Part shown: positions 1-7,964 of the stretch, one piece after another | How positions within the stretch are numbered: position 1 is the first letter of the stretch | How the letters are laid out: each line of letters begins with the position of its first letter | Source: Acidobacteriota bacterium | GTDB taxonomy: Bacteria > Acidobacteriota > Vicinamibacteria > Vicinamibacterales > JAKQTR01 | Direction: 5' to 3' | NCBI GenBank assembly: GCA_026393755.1 | Contig: JAPKZO010000036.1 | Location: 40,611-104,610, forward strand | DNA length: 64,000 nucleotides | Notes under the pieces: generated by a model | Told to the model about the DNA's origin: nothing | Seen by the model: only the letters and a program-made list of their open reading frames with translations | Databases searched by the model: none | Program-made: the position numbers and the translations under genes

Positions 1-680
1 ACGTTGGAGCCGAGGAAGCAGAGGTTGAACAGATCGAGCGGGTTCTCGATATTGGCTGGTGCCGGGCCAGCCGTTCGCTCCACCGGCACCGCTTCACCGG
101 TGAGGGCCGCCTGATTCAGGAACAGGTCTTTGGCGGATATGACCCGGACGTCTGCCGGGACCATGTCGCCGGCTGCCAGCCGGATGATGTCGCCAGGCAC
201 CAGCAGCTTGAGCGCGACTTCCTCTTCCTTGCCGTCCCGCACCAGTGTCGCCGTATTGCTGACCATCGCTCTGAGCGATTCGGCTGCATGATCGGCCCGC
301 ATCTCCTGGACGAAACGCAAGACGATGCCCAGCGCCACCATCACCAGAATCACCACCGTCGCCCGCAGGTCACCCGTGAGATACGACAGGGCGGCCAGCG
401 CCAGGAGCAGAAGCACCAGTGGATTCTTGATGTTTCGCAGGAGGCGCATCAGGGCCGTTTGAGGCTTTTCCCGTGCGATCTCATTGGTCCCGAACTGCTT
501 CAAGCGGGAATCGGCTTCGGCCTGGTTCAGCCCGCTTGCCCGGGAGGCAAGCCTCTTCAGAACGGCATCGGCATCGGCGCGTGCCGCTTCCAGCAGTTGG
601 ACGGGATCTGGCGCACCGTGTCCTCCGGGGAAGTGACCCGGGCGCGGTGGTGGGGCCAGCGTCATTTCGGGCGCATTCAT
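1..680 (-). CDS. mgtA: Mg2+-transporting P-type ATPase (MgtA family), N-terminal part
   Basis: The frame starts at an ATG at 680 and runs off the left edge, so about 226 residues are visible and the phosphorylation and nucleotide-binding domains are missing. It reads as the cation-transporter N-domain (about residues 25-80), two membrane helices (about 85-125) and the start of the actuator domain. Visible motifs are PGDII (162-166), AAGDMVPADVR and the actuator signature TGEA (194-197). The run around NTATL, the PGDIIRLAAGDM stretch and the NPLD..N.CFLGSNV segment match MgtA/MgtB more closely than Ca2+ or K+ pumps. The family imports Mg2+ across the inner membrane using ATP. A second ATG lies five codons in. 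No strong ribosome binding site is visible at either start. Confidence 0.9.
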   Translation of the reverse strand, partial: MNAPEMTLAPPPRPGHFPGGHGAPDPVQLLEAARADADAVLKRLASRASGLNQAEADSRLKQFGTNEIAREKPQTALMRLLRNIKNPLVLLLLALAALSYLTGDLRATVVILVMVALGIVLRFVQEMRADHAAESLRAMVSNTATLVRDGKEEEVALKLLVPGDIIRLAAGDMVPADVRVISAKDLFLNQAALTGEAVPVERTAGPAPANIENPLDLFNLCFLGSN

Positions 681-781
681 CGCAGTCGTGCGGCTTCGAG
701 GAGGAGTTCGGAACCCGGGCGCTCGGGTCCACTGGCCTATGTCGTCAGCGGCCGGACGCCCGGTTCAGAACATCACCGAGG

Positions 782-1858
782 CTAGCGAATCGACTGGAAG
801 TTGAGGATGGTCGCCGCGATGGCGCCCAGAATCGTGCCTCTCCCGCTGACATACGTGCCGTACTGATAGCGGCCGCCGTAGCCATCCTGATAGCCGCGAC
901 GGAAGCCCTCGCGGAAGTAATAGTTGTAGTCGCCGCGATCGACGTAGAAGCCGTTGTACCCGAAGTTCGCATCCTGATACGCGTAGGCGTTCCGGTAGTT
1001 GCCGGCCCAGCGATCCTGCCGGTCTGCCATCCCGGCGCGAAGACCCTGGTCATAGCCGTAGTTCACCGCCTGCCGCAGCAGGTCCACGCCGTACTGATTC
1101 GTCTCGTAGTACTGGCCTCCACGAGAGTAACGATACGTTGAGCGCGTGTAGAAGTACGGGTCGGAGCCGTAGTTGTAGTTGCGCTGACTCTGGATACCCA
1201 CCCGCAGCTGATTGAGGCCCGCCACGTACTGTAGTTGCACGTTGTACTGCGCCGTGCGGTTCGCCCGCTGTAGTTGGACGGCCTGGTCCTGCGCCACGCG
1301 CGTCTGCTGATTCAGAACAGCTCCGTACTGCACCAGACGCTGTTGCTGCTGGACAATCAACCTCTGTTGCTCAGGCTGGGCGAGGCGCTGAAACGACCGC
1401 GGCTGCTGCGCCACGCGCGTCTGCTGTAGCTGCTGATCCCGCGCAGCCTGCTGCTGCTGCGCCACGCGCGCATTCTGTTGCTGGACCTGCTGCCGTTGGG
1501 TCACGCGTGCAGCCTGCTGCTGTTGCGCGACGCGTGCAGCCTGCTGCTGATTCTGCGCCTGCTGCTGATTGCGCGCGGCCTGCTGCTGATTGCGCTGCGC
1601 CTGCTGCTGATTGCGCTGCGCCTGCTGCTGCTGTGCCGCCCGAGCCTGCTGTTGATCCTGCGCCTGCTTGTCCTTCGCCTGTTTATCCTTCGCCTGCTGG
1701 GCGCGCTTATTCGCCTCCTGCTGCTTCTTGTCCTTCTGGTCCTGCTGCTGTTGCTGACCCCGCTGTGGCTGGGCGTTGAGCGCGACGCCCAATCCCAACA
1801 GTGCGACTGCGCCGATTCCCACCGCCCCGACCATCCGATTCAAGACATTGCCTCTCAT
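782..1858 (-). CDS. exported Gln-rich low-complexity protein with Tyr/Gly-rich C-terminus
   Basis: A 358-residue protein of unknown function. The start at 1858 is preceded by GAGGTGGGCA, a good ribosome binding site; the frame stays open further upstream but without one. Residues 1-30 form a signal peptide ending near LNAQ. Residues about 30-200 are almost entirely Gln, Ala, Lys, Arg and Asn, with a tandem heptad of the type AQRNQQQ, and probably form an extended or coiled-coil stalk. The C-terminal 110 residues are rich in Tyr, Gly, Arg and Asp, with repeated GY-x-x-G-x-x-x-G-x-x-D patterns that recall short Tyr/Gly repeats of other acidobacterial surface proteins. It is probably periplasmic or surface-associated. 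A putative Crp-type site lies upstream at 2051-2066, with a -10 (TATCGT) at 2024-2029, which would give a leader of about 158 nt. Confidence 0.75.
   Translation of the reverse strand: MRGNVLNRMVGAVGIGAVALLGLGVALNAQPQRGQQQQQDQKDKKQQEANKRAQQAKDKQAKDKQAQDQQQARAAQQQQAQRNQQQAQRNQQQAARNQQQAQNQQQAARVAQQQQAARVTQRQQVQQQNARVAQQQQAARDQQLQQTRVAQQPRSFQRLAQPEQQRLIVQQQQRLVQYGAVLNQQTRVAQDQAVQLQRANRTAQYNVQLQYVAGLNQLRVGIQSQRNYNYGSDPYFYTRSTYRYSRGGQYYETNQYGVDLLRQAVNYGYDQGLRAGMADRQDRWAGNYRNAYAYQDANFGYNGFYVDRGDYNYYFREGFRRGYQDGYGGRYQYGTYVSGRGTILGAIAATILNFQSIR
1537..1641. repeat. 21-bp tandem repeat encoding a Gln-rich heptad
   Basis: Three near-identical 21-bp units, CCTGCTGCTGATTGCGCTGC plus one base, lie at 1558-1578, 1579-1599 and 1600-1620, with diverged copies on both sides. 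Read on the minus strand each unit encodes one QRNQQQA heptad of the Gln-rich protein. A coding repeat of this kind is expected to vary in copy number between strains. Confidence 0.85.
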
Positions 1859-2050
1859 TGCCCACCTCTTTTCAAACTCTGTATCACTCGCCGGCAACCC
1901 CGTCCACCAAGCCGCCTCACCTACGTGACCGGGCGCGCCCCTGACTCGACGCTCATCTTCCCGTCGTGCCTGCTCATCCAGCCGCCCCGCACCGTTCGGG
2001 TTGACGCGCGACTCGTACCAACCACGATAGGGCAATCGCTGATACGCGTA

Positions 2051-2066
2051 TGTGCCGTTGGGAACA
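2051..2066 (-). promoter_or_regulatory. putative Crp/Fnr-type operator, upstream of the Gln-rich protein
   Basis: On the plus strand it reads TGTGC-CGTTGG-GAACA. Going leftward, 21 nt separate it from TATCGT (minus strand, 2024-2029), a plausible -10 for the 782-1858 gene, with transcription starting near 2017. It is the first of ten such sites in the window. Confidence 0.5.
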
Positions 2067-2133
2067 CCCCCCCGCGTGGCTGGTTCAGATGATCGTGCCG
2101 GGGAGGCCGGGTGACCGCGGCCAGCCGGTGGCC

Positions 2134-2149
2134 TGTGCGTTCTTGTACA
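2134..2149 (+). promoter_or_regulatory. putative Crp/Fnr-type operator and promoter, upstream of a glycine-zipper protein
   Basis: The site is TGTGC-GTTCTT-GTACA, followed after 21 nt by TACGCT (2171-2176) as -10. Transcription would start near 2183, 48 nt before the ATG at 2231. Each half-site has one change from TGTTC/GAACA, and both changes recur in other copies. Confidence 0.5.
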
Positions 2150-2230
2150 TCCGTCCAGCAGCCGCACTGGTACGCTCGGGATATTGACGACATGTTCGAG
2201 CCGGTGTGTTCGTTACCGAGGAGGACTTCG

Positions 2231-3376
2231 ATGAAACGTTTCAGGCACGTGATGATTCTGGGGGTTGGACTGCTGGTCGCGAGTGCCAGCGCGGCGACGG
2301 CCCAGCGCCCGGGCTTTCGCCATCTTCTGACAGGCACCTATCAGCTTGATCTCAACCAGGGCGACGATCCGCAGCGGGCCGCTCAACGGGCTGCCAGCGC
2401 GGTGCCTTCTGACCAGAGGGACCGGACGTATCAGAGCCTGCTGGCCCGGCTAGAGGCGCCCGATCAGATCGCGATCGAGCGCCATGCGAACAGCGTGACG
2501 ATGGCGTCAACGCGAGCCGCGCGCGTGACATTCGAAGCTGACGGCCTGGACCGCCAGGAAGAATGGTCTGCTGGGCGAACCATGAACACCCGCGCCACTC
2601 TCGAGGGGGAACGGCTGGTGGTGGTGACCACCGGTTATCGAGGCAGTGATTTCACGGTGACCTTCGATCCGATGAACAACGGCCGCAGCCTGTACATGAC
2701 GCGCACCATCGATGATGAGCGGCTCCGTCAACCAGTGACGGTTCGAAGCTCCTATCGGCGGCTGTCGAATGAGGCCCGATGGAACATCGAGACCATCGGG
2801 ACTCCAGGCCCGACCCGCAACGTTGTCGGACCGGGACGCGATGTCGGCGTGCCGGATGGCACACGCTTCATCGTGGTGCTGGACAACGACCTGACCACGG
2901 CAAATGCACGTGAGGGCGACTCCTTTACGATGACCACCCAAAGCCCGTCACAGTATGCGGGCGCCGCGATCCAGGGGAGCGTGTCCTCCGTGAACGATTC
3001 GGGACGCATGAGAGGACGGGCGGGCATGATGCTGAACCTGCAGAGTATCCGGTTTCGCAACGGCCGTTCGTATCAGTTCGACGGGATCATCGTGGACGTC
3101 CGCACGCCAGGCGGAGAGACGATCAGGGTCAATCGAGAAGGCGGCGTGGATAATCGCGACGGCCAGACCCAGAAGATCGTGGAACGCAGCGTCCTTGGCG
3201 CAGCGCTCGGCGCGCTCATTGGCGCGGTGGCCGGCGGCGGCAAAGGTGCCGCCATCGGTGCGGCGATTGGCGCGAGTGGGGGTGCCGGCACGGTCATGAT
3301 CGAAGGACGGGATCGGCTCGATCTGCCGCGCGGCACGGAGTTGACCATCCTGTCGGGCGACCCAAGGAGACAGTAA
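2231..3376 (+). CDS. exported protein with C-terminal glycine zipper
   Basis: A 381-residue protein. The ATG at 2231 is preceded by GAGGAGGA at ideal spacing and opens a clear signal peptide ending near ATAQ. Residues about 30-190 resemble the lipid/solute-binding style of exported acidobacterial proteins but I do not recognise a family. A second domain begins at VPDGTRF and contains a beta-rich stretch that recurs in the 3702-4520 protein. The C-terminus has an alternating Gly/Ala segment (GAALGALIGAVAGGGKGAAI), a glycine zipper that should pack into or across a membrane, followed by a DLPRGTELT tail that is also shared with the neighbour. The function is unknown; an envelope-integrity or outer-membrane role is an inference. 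It has its own Crp-type site and -10 upstream. Confidence 0.8.
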   Translation: MKRFRHVMILGVGLLVASASAATAQRPGFRHLLTGTYQLDLNQGDDPQRAAQRAASAVPSDQRDRTYQSLLARLEAPDQIAIERHANSVTMASTRAARVTFEADGLDRQEEWSAGRTMNTRATLEGERLVVVTTGYRGSDFTVTFDPMNNGRSLYMTRTIDDERLRQPVTVRSSYRRLSNEARWNIETIGTPGPTRNVVGPGRDVGVPDGTRFIVVLDNDLTTANAREGDSFTMTTQSPSQYAGAAIQGSVSSVNDSGRMRGRAGMMLNLQSIRFRNGRSYQFDGIIVDVRTPGGETIRVNREGGVDNRDGQTQKIVERSVLGAALGALIGAVAGGGKGAAIGAAIGASGGAGTVMIEGRDRLDLPRGTELTILSGDPRRQ

Positions 3377-3437
3377 ACGATCGCCGACGGGTGGTCACAT
3401 CAGCAGATCACGGAGAACTTCACACAGGAGACGGCAC

Positions 3438-3644
3438 ATGTGGAACAAAGATGAACGCGACGGGAAGATCGATCAGGCGAAGGGTCGGGCCAAACAGGCG
3501 GCGGGCGATCTGACCGGCAACAAGGACTTGAAGGCCGAGGGTCGAAAGGACGAGGCTTCCGGCAAGGTGCAGGAGGCGGTCGGTCACATCCGTCGAGAGA
3601 CCGGCGACGCTATCAAGGACATCGGCGCCGCAATCAAGAAGTGA
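3438..3644 (+). CDS. CsbD family stress-response protein
   Basis: A 68-residue, highly charged protein preceded by AGGAGACGGCAC. The pattern is typical of CsbD: D-x-x-x-GK-x-x-QAKG-x-x-KQAAGDLTGNKDLKAEG followed by a second GK-x-x-EAVGHI repeat. CsbD proteins are small, hydrophilic and abundant under general stress in many bacteria (SigB-controlled in Bacillus); their molecular role is not known. The gene follows the glycine-zipper gene by 61 bp on the same strand and ends at a strong hairpin shared with the convergent lipoprotein gene, so it may be cotranscribed with 2231-3376. Confidence 0.93.
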   Translation: MWNKDERDGKIDQAKGRAKQAAGDLTGNKDLKAEGRKDEASGKVQEAVGHIRRETGDAIKDIGAAIKK

Positions 3645-3650
3645 ACCCGG

Positions 3651-3682
3651 GCCGGCGGCCTGCTTTCGCGCAGGCCGCCGGC
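3651..3682. terminator. bidirectional hairpin between convergent genes
   Basis: A perfect 13-bp GC-rich stem (GCCGGCGGCCTGC and its complement) closes a 6-nt loop. It sits between the stop of the CsbD gene at 3644 and the stop of the minus-strand gene at 3702. There is no long T run, so it may act with Rho or only as a 3-prime stabiliser. Confidence 0.75.
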
Positions 3683-3701
3683 GGGTCGGGAACCGACTCG
3701 G

Positions 3702-4520
3702 CTACCCCTTCTTGATCGGCACGCGAACGTCGACCGCCTGATCGAGGCCAAGCGACAGCACCGTGCCGCGCGGCAGGTGGATCTGTGGACCGCGCTGGTT
3801 CATTGTCACGGCCGTCCCGGCGCCTCCGCCGATGGCCCCGCCAATCGCGGCACCCTTCTTGCCGCCGAAAATCGCACCGAGAATCGCACCGCCGGCCGCT
3901 GGGATGCCGATCGTGGCGATATCCTTGTTCTTCCCAGAGGGCGCCAGAAAGCTGACGCGCGCCGCAATCTGGTACCGCTCGTCGCGCCCCGCGACCGACA
4001 CCGAACTGAAGAGGAGCGCCAGCGTGCCGCGGCCCTTTACCTTCCCGGACGACTGGACCCCCACGACCGCGCCCCGGACAACGCTGCCGGCAGGAATGAC
4101 CTCTGTGCCGTCGACCAGTATCGCGTTGGTGAGCGTCGCCTCGACCGGATCTTCGACGCGGCTTGAGTCCGAACCGACCGGCGACTCCAATCGGACGGCG
4201 AGCCTGGTTCCGTCCGGGACCGTGAATTCGCGGAATTTCGCCATCGCGGGAAGCGGGCCTGGGGTCTGGTTCACCAGGCGCACGTCGACGATTTGACCGC
4301 GAGGGACCACGCGAGTGGCCGACCCCACAGTGATGCTCACGCTCTGATCGTCGAGTGCGGCGAGCGTTCCGGTGACGACGCCGCCGTCCTGTCGCGTGAC
4401 TTCGATCTGGGTGCCGACCGGCACCTTTTCAAGATTGACTTTGCCCGAGCAGCCGGCACCGGCAACCACGAGCGCGAGACCGACGGCCAGCAGGATGTTC
4501 TTCATGGTGTTGTCCCTCAT
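3702..4520 (-). CDS. lipoprotein with C-terminal glycine zipper
   Basis: About 272 residues. Two starts are possible: 4520 (AGGAGG nine bases upstream) and 4505, which opens the lipoprotein signal MKNILLAVGLALVVAGAGC directly and has GAGGG eight bases upstream. The lipobox is AGAGC. After it comes a small beta-rich domain (about residues 35-85, G-TQIEVTRQDGGVVTG), then the VPDGTRL domain and the Gly/Ala zipper (GGAILGAIFGGKKGAAIGGA) with the LPRGTVLSL tail seen in the 2231-3376 protein. The two genes therefore share a two-part C-terminal half and look like paralogous fusions. The protein is expected on the periplasmic side of a membrane. The function is unknown. Confidence 0.8.
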   Translation of the reverse strand: MRDNTMKNILLAVGLALVVAGAGCSGKVNLEKVPVGTQIEVTRQDGGVVTGTLAALDDQSVSITVGSATRVVPRGQIVDVRLVNQTPGPLPAMAKFREFTVPDGTRLAVRLESPVGSDSSRVEDPVEATLTNAILVDGTEVIPAGSVVRGAVVGVQSSGKVKGRGTLALLFSSVSVAGRDERYQIAARVSFLAPSGKNKDIATIGIPAAGGAILGAIFGGKKGAAIGGAIGGGAGTAVTMNQRGPQIHLPRGTVLSLGLDQAVDVRVPIKKG

Positions 4521-4564
4521 CGCCTTCAACCTCCTGATTGTGCAGCCGATGCGACGTACGGGCG

Positions 4565-4580
4565 TGTTCACTTTGGAACA
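4565..4580 (+). promoter_or_regulatory. putative Crp/Fnr-type operator, upstream of the AI-2E permease
   Basis: TGTTC-ACTTTG-GAACA matches the consensus in both half-sites. TACTGT at 4603-4608 (22 nt downstream) is the best -10, placing the transcription start near 4615 and the ATG at 4631. The site lies between divergent genes and could also influence the lipoprotein gene, for which CACAAT (minus strand, 4537-4542) is a possible -10. Confidence 0.6.
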
Positions 4581-4630
4581 GCCTGCCGTCAGGCGCCAGA
4601 GGTACTGTCCACGATCGAGGCGTCCGAAAC

Positions 4631-5686
4631 ATGTACCGGTTTGTCCAGACAATCACTGCGGTGGCCGTCGGCGCCGTGGTGCTCTACAGGCTGGAACGCA
4701 TTGCTGTCGCGTTGATTGTCGCGATGTTGTTTGCGTACCTGATTGCCCCGCTCGTGCAATCCGCCGAGGTTCCGTTACGCGCCGTGAGAATCCCGCCGCG
4801 CCTGTCGCGAGGGGTGGCCATCGGCATCATCTACGCAATCATCGCCGGGGTCGCGTGGGGCGGAGCCGCAATTCTCCTTCCAACCGTGTCCCAGCAAGTC
4901 GATGAGGCCGCGTCGCTGGCGCCAGGCTACGCGCAGTCACTGCGCACGTGGCAGGGAGGGTGGTCGAGGTACTACCAGCGGTTGAGACTGCCGATCGAAG
5001 TGCGACGACGCGTCGACCAGGGGTTGGGCGACGTTGGCGATCGCATCGTCGAAGGTGTACGGAACTCGCTCGTCGCCGGCTTCGGCATCCTCTCGTACCT
5101 GCCGTGGCTGGTGTTGATTCCCGTTCTGTCATTCTTTCTCCTGAAAGATGCCGAGCGTCTCAGGCAGTCCACCCTCGACGCGCTTCCAGAACGCTTTCGC
5201 GGGCGCGGATACCACCTGTTCGACGAGCTGAACACGACGCTGGCCGCCTACATTCGCGCGCAACTTCTGGCGTGCCTGCTGGTCGGCGTCGTCTGCGGGC
5301 TCGGGTTTGCAGCGCTCGGTCTGCCGTATGCGGTCCTGCTCGGCGTGCTCGCGGGTGTGGTCGAGTTCATTCCGTTTGTCGGCCCGATTCTGATCATCGT
5401 CGTCGCCGGCATCGTCGGAGCACTGCACGCACCAATGCTGGCGGTCTATTCGACCGGTTTCCTCGTGATCATGCGGGTGATCGAAGACTACGTGATCTAT
5501 CCACGCCTGATGGGAAACGGTGTCCATCTGCATCCATTGGCCGTGATCGTCGCGGTACTCGTCGGCTTCGAACTAGGTGGACTCGCCGGGATATTCCTGG
5601 CGGTTCCGGTCGTCGCAGCCTTGTCGGTGGCCTGGCGTCATGGGCTCGGGTGGCTGAGCCAGCCGCACGGCCCCGTTGAGTTATGA
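4631..5686 (+). CDS. AI-2E family transporter (PerM/TqsA-like permease)
   Basis: A 351-residue polytopic membrane protein. The start at 4631 places the first hydrophobic segment immediately after the N-terminus. Features of the family are an N-terminal helix pair, a soluble segment with predicted amphipathic helices (about residues 75-165), and a conserved C-terminal block including the pattern DYVIYPRLMG near residue 290. Members include TqsA and PerM as well as Na+/H+ antiporter-like proteins, so the substrate cannot be read from sequence. The stop overlaps the start of the methyltransferase gene by 4 bp (ATGA), indicating translational coupling. A Crp-type site lies 50 bp before the start. 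Confidence 0.9.
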   Translation: MYRFVQTITAVAVGAVVLYRLERIAVALIVAMLFAYLIAPLVQSAEVPLRAVRIPPRLSRGVAIGIIYAIIAGVAWGGAAILLPTVSQQVDEAASLAPGYAQSLRTWQGGWSRYYQRLRLPIEVRRRVDQGLGDVGDRIVEGVRNSLVAGFGILSYLPWLVLIPVLSFFLLKDAERLRQSTLDALPERFRGRGYHLFDELNTTLAAYIRAQLLACLLVGVVCGLGFAALGLPYAVLLGVLAGVVEFIPFVGPILIIVVAGIVGALHAPMLAVYSTGFLVIMRVIEDYVIYPRLMGNGVHLHPLAVIVAVLVGFELGGLAGIFLAVPVVAALSVAWRHGLGWLSQPHGPVEL

Positions 5687-6555
5687 GCGACTGGGGCAGG
5701 CCGGGAGGACGTGCCGTGCTCACTCGCGGGCGACGCGCACGCAAGCCTGTCCGTCTGACGCCCGCCAAGCGGTATCGGCGCTTCTGGGCCGACCTGGGCG
5801 ACCGGTTTCCCGACCTGGGCGGGGCAGCCTCGACGCGGTACTACGCAGACAACGAACGCCGTCTCTTCACTGATCACTTTCCGTCGCTGAAGGGCCTGAG
5901 CCTCTTCAAGACCGACCTCTGGGACGAAGCCAGAAACACGCGTATCCTGGTCTGGGCTGGCGAGCAGGGCGCCCGCGTCTACGGCATCGACATCTCCGAG
6001 CCCACCGTGATCCGGGCTCGCGCCGCCTTCGAGCGCAAGCCGAACGGTTGTCACGGCACGGTGGCCGATCTTCGCGAGCTGCCCTTCCTCGACGCGAGCT
6101 TCGACGCGATCTACTCCATGGGAACGATCGAGCACTTCGACGAGACCCAACGGGCGATTGAGGAGATGGCTCGCGTGCTCAAGCCGGGCGGGCGCGCCAT
6201 CGTCGGCGTGCCGAATCGTTACGATCCGTTTCTCCGGCCCGTCTTCGTGGCTGCGCTCCAGGCTATGGGGCTCTATGCCTATGGCGACGAAAGATCCTAC
6301 TCCCGCCGTGCCCTGAGGAAGATGCTCGAGCGGGCCGGCCTCGAGGTGGTTGCCGAAACGGCGATTCTGTTTGTTCCGGGCTGGCTCAGAATGATTGATC
6401 TCGCGTGTCATGCGTGGTGCCGGCCGCTCGCGACGGTCACTGGCGCCCTCGTCTGGCCGTTCGCCTTTCTCGATCGCCACTGGCCAGCCGTGCGGCGACA
6501 TGGGTATTTACTCGCGACGATCGTCGTGAAGCCGGACGCTGCGGCCGCGGGATGA
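5683..6555 (+). CDS. class I SAM-dependent methyltransferase
   Basis: A 290-residue protein coupled to the upstream permease by an ATGA overlap. The Methyltransf_11-type core covers about residues 75-190: GIDIS is the acidic end of beta-2, and DASFDAIYSMGTIEHF and LKPGGRAIVGVPN are motifs typical of the family. The usual glycine-rich motif I (D-x-G-x-G-x-G) is replaced by ILVWAGEQGARVYG, so SAM binding is less certain than usual. The preceding LSLFKTDLWDEARNTRI segment is seen in methyltransferases of exopolysaccharide/exosortase loci, which fits the convergent O-antigen-ligase-like and exosortase genes next door. A role in modifying a surface glycan is an inference. Confidence 0.82.
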   Translation: MSDWGRPGGRAVLTRGRRARKPVRLTPAKRYRRFWADLGDRFPDLGGAASTRYYADNERRLFTDHFPSLKGLSLFKTDLWDEARNTRILVWAGEQGARVYGIDISEPTVIRARAAFERKPNGCHGTVADLRELPFLDASFDAIYSMGTIEHFDETQRAIEEMARVLKPGGRAIVGVPNRYDPFLRPVFVAALQAMGLYAYGDERSYSRRALRKMLERAGLEVVAETAILFVPGWLRMIDLACHAWCRPLATVTGALVWPFAFLDRHWPAVRRHGYLLATIVVKPDAAAAG

Positions 6556-6576
6556 GAGGGGAGCGCCGGCGCCGCG

Positions 6577-7959
6577 TCACCGTTCCTGAACCCGACCCTT
6601 CACACCTGGCGTGTGCACGTCCAGCCGCGCAGCCATCACCGCAAAGAGAAGCCAGTAGTGCCTGCAGTTCAGCAGATCGGTCGAGATCGCCTCGATGAGG
6701 AACGCCGTTCCGGCTCCGGCGTAGGCAGCGGCCTCCCACCGGAGAAGCGCGGATCCGGCCAACAGACGGCGGATCGTCGAGCCGCCCGCGATCAGGATCA
6801 ACAGGAGAGCCGCAAGTCCCGCTGCCCCGAGTTCGGCCACCGGCTTCAGGTAGGTCGAGTGAGGGGTGATGAGCCAGATCGTGCTCGGAAACCGACCCTC
6901 GCGCTGCAGACCGGATGTGAAGGCCTCTTGACCTGCGGGCCCAACACCTGCAGGCCACGAGCGTTCAATCGCGAGAAGGCTGGCGCGCTTGTTGAAGAGG
7001 TACGTCGTCGGCATCACGACCCAGTTGTCGTCGCGCCACCGAAACGACGCGAGCGGCGTGCCGCCGACCAGTTGAGCCGCGCTCATGTTCGCGATGGCGG
7101 TTCCCCGCAGCACCATCACGTGCGATCCCAAAGTGAAGACGGATGCCACGATCACACACACTGCGACAGCCAGCCCCAGCCGCACGCGTGGGCGGTGGGG
7201 TCGGGGTCCCCGCCGGATCGGTTGAGCCAACGCCCACATCACGCTTAGAGCGGCAGCCAGACACATCGCGGTCTTCGAGAACGTGGCGCCGAGACCCAGC
7301 ACCAGCAAGAAGACGAGCGCACGATCGCGGCGCCGCCATCCCTGCCTCATTCTGCTCGCGACAAACAGGGGAACCGCCATCAGAATCATGCTCGCCAGCA
7401 TCTGCGGGCCGGCAGTGAGCGCCTGCGCCCGGGCAGCGTGTCCGAGGTAGGGAACAGGCGTCAGCGCGACGGTCGCCAGTCGATTGGCAAGGCCGGCGTA
7501 TGACGCAAGGCTGCCGGCGATCCCGATCGCCGCGGCGACGGCGGCCGAGTACCCGAACCAGTCGCCAAAGCGATCGAGAAGACGCGGTGTCGCCGTGAGG
7601 CGCACGACGAGGTAGAGACCGGTCAGAGAGACAGCCCCCAAAGTTTCGATGAGCCCGTCTCGGCTGCGTGGCTCGCTCGACCACGCATACGCCAGCACGT
7701 TGGCGGCGAGCCATGCGGCCGCCGCAACATCGGTAAGGGCGAACCGCCACTGCACGCTTCCCCGCAACCACATGACAGCCGAGGCGCCGACCAGTAACAC
7801 CAACACGATTTCAGGGGGTTGGAGTTTGACGCCCAGCCACGGAAGAACCCAGAGACGGTGGAAGGGAAGAACCACGAGGTACCCCGCCCAGAGCGTCGCG
7901 ATTGCCGCAGACGCGACATCCGCGCCAGGCGAACGCCTCGACGGGTCATCTGTTGCCAT
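6577..7959 (-). CDS. O-antigen ligase/polymerase-like membrane protein (Wzy_C)
   Basis: A 460-residue protein with about 11 predicted membrane helices. The ATG at 7959 is used; a TTG at 7968 overlapping the upstream exosortase stop is the alternative. The diagnostic feature is the large periplasmic loop followed by TPHSTYLKPVAELGAAGL, the His-containing motif (H-x-x-YL) of the O-antigen ligase/Wzy_C superfamily that transfers or polymerises lipid-linked glycan. Arg-rich cytoplasmic loops and a PVPYLGHAARAQALT segment precede it. The gene follows the exosortase gene directly, so the two are probably cotranscribed. Ligase versus polymerase cannot be decided from sequence. Confidence 0.82.
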   Translation of the reverse strand: MATDDPSRRSPGADVASAAIATLWAGYLVVLPFHRLWVLPWLGVKLQPPEIVLVLLVGASAVMWLRGSVQWRFALTDVAAAAWLAANVLAYAWSSEPRSRDGLIETLGAVSLTGLYLVVRLTATPRLLDRFGDWFGYSAAVAAAIGIAGSLASYAGLANRLATVALTPVPYLGHAARAQALTAGPQMLASMILMAVPLFVASRMRQGWRRRDRALVFLLVLGLGATFSKTAMCLAAALSVMWALAQPIRRGPRPHRPRVRLGLAVAVCVIVASVFTLGSHVMVLRGTAIANMSAAQLVGGTPLASFRWRDDNWVVMPTTYLFNKRASLLAIERSWPAGVGPAGQEAFTSGLQREGRFPSTIWLITPHSTYLKPVAELGAAGLAALLLILIAGGSTIRRLLAGSALLRWEAAAYAGAGTAFLIEAISTDLLNCRHYWLLFAVMAARLDVHTPGVKGRVQER

Positions 7960-7964
7960 CCCAA

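Noticed and set aside
757..772. Possible further Crp-type site before the Mg2+ ATPase gene
   Set aside because: One half-site (TGTTC on the minus strand) is present but the other is GGGCG and no -10 is at the right distance.
1430..1770. CTG-rich tract as a CRISPR or regulatory array
   Set aside because: Units are contiguous without spacers and in frame with the Gln-rich protein.
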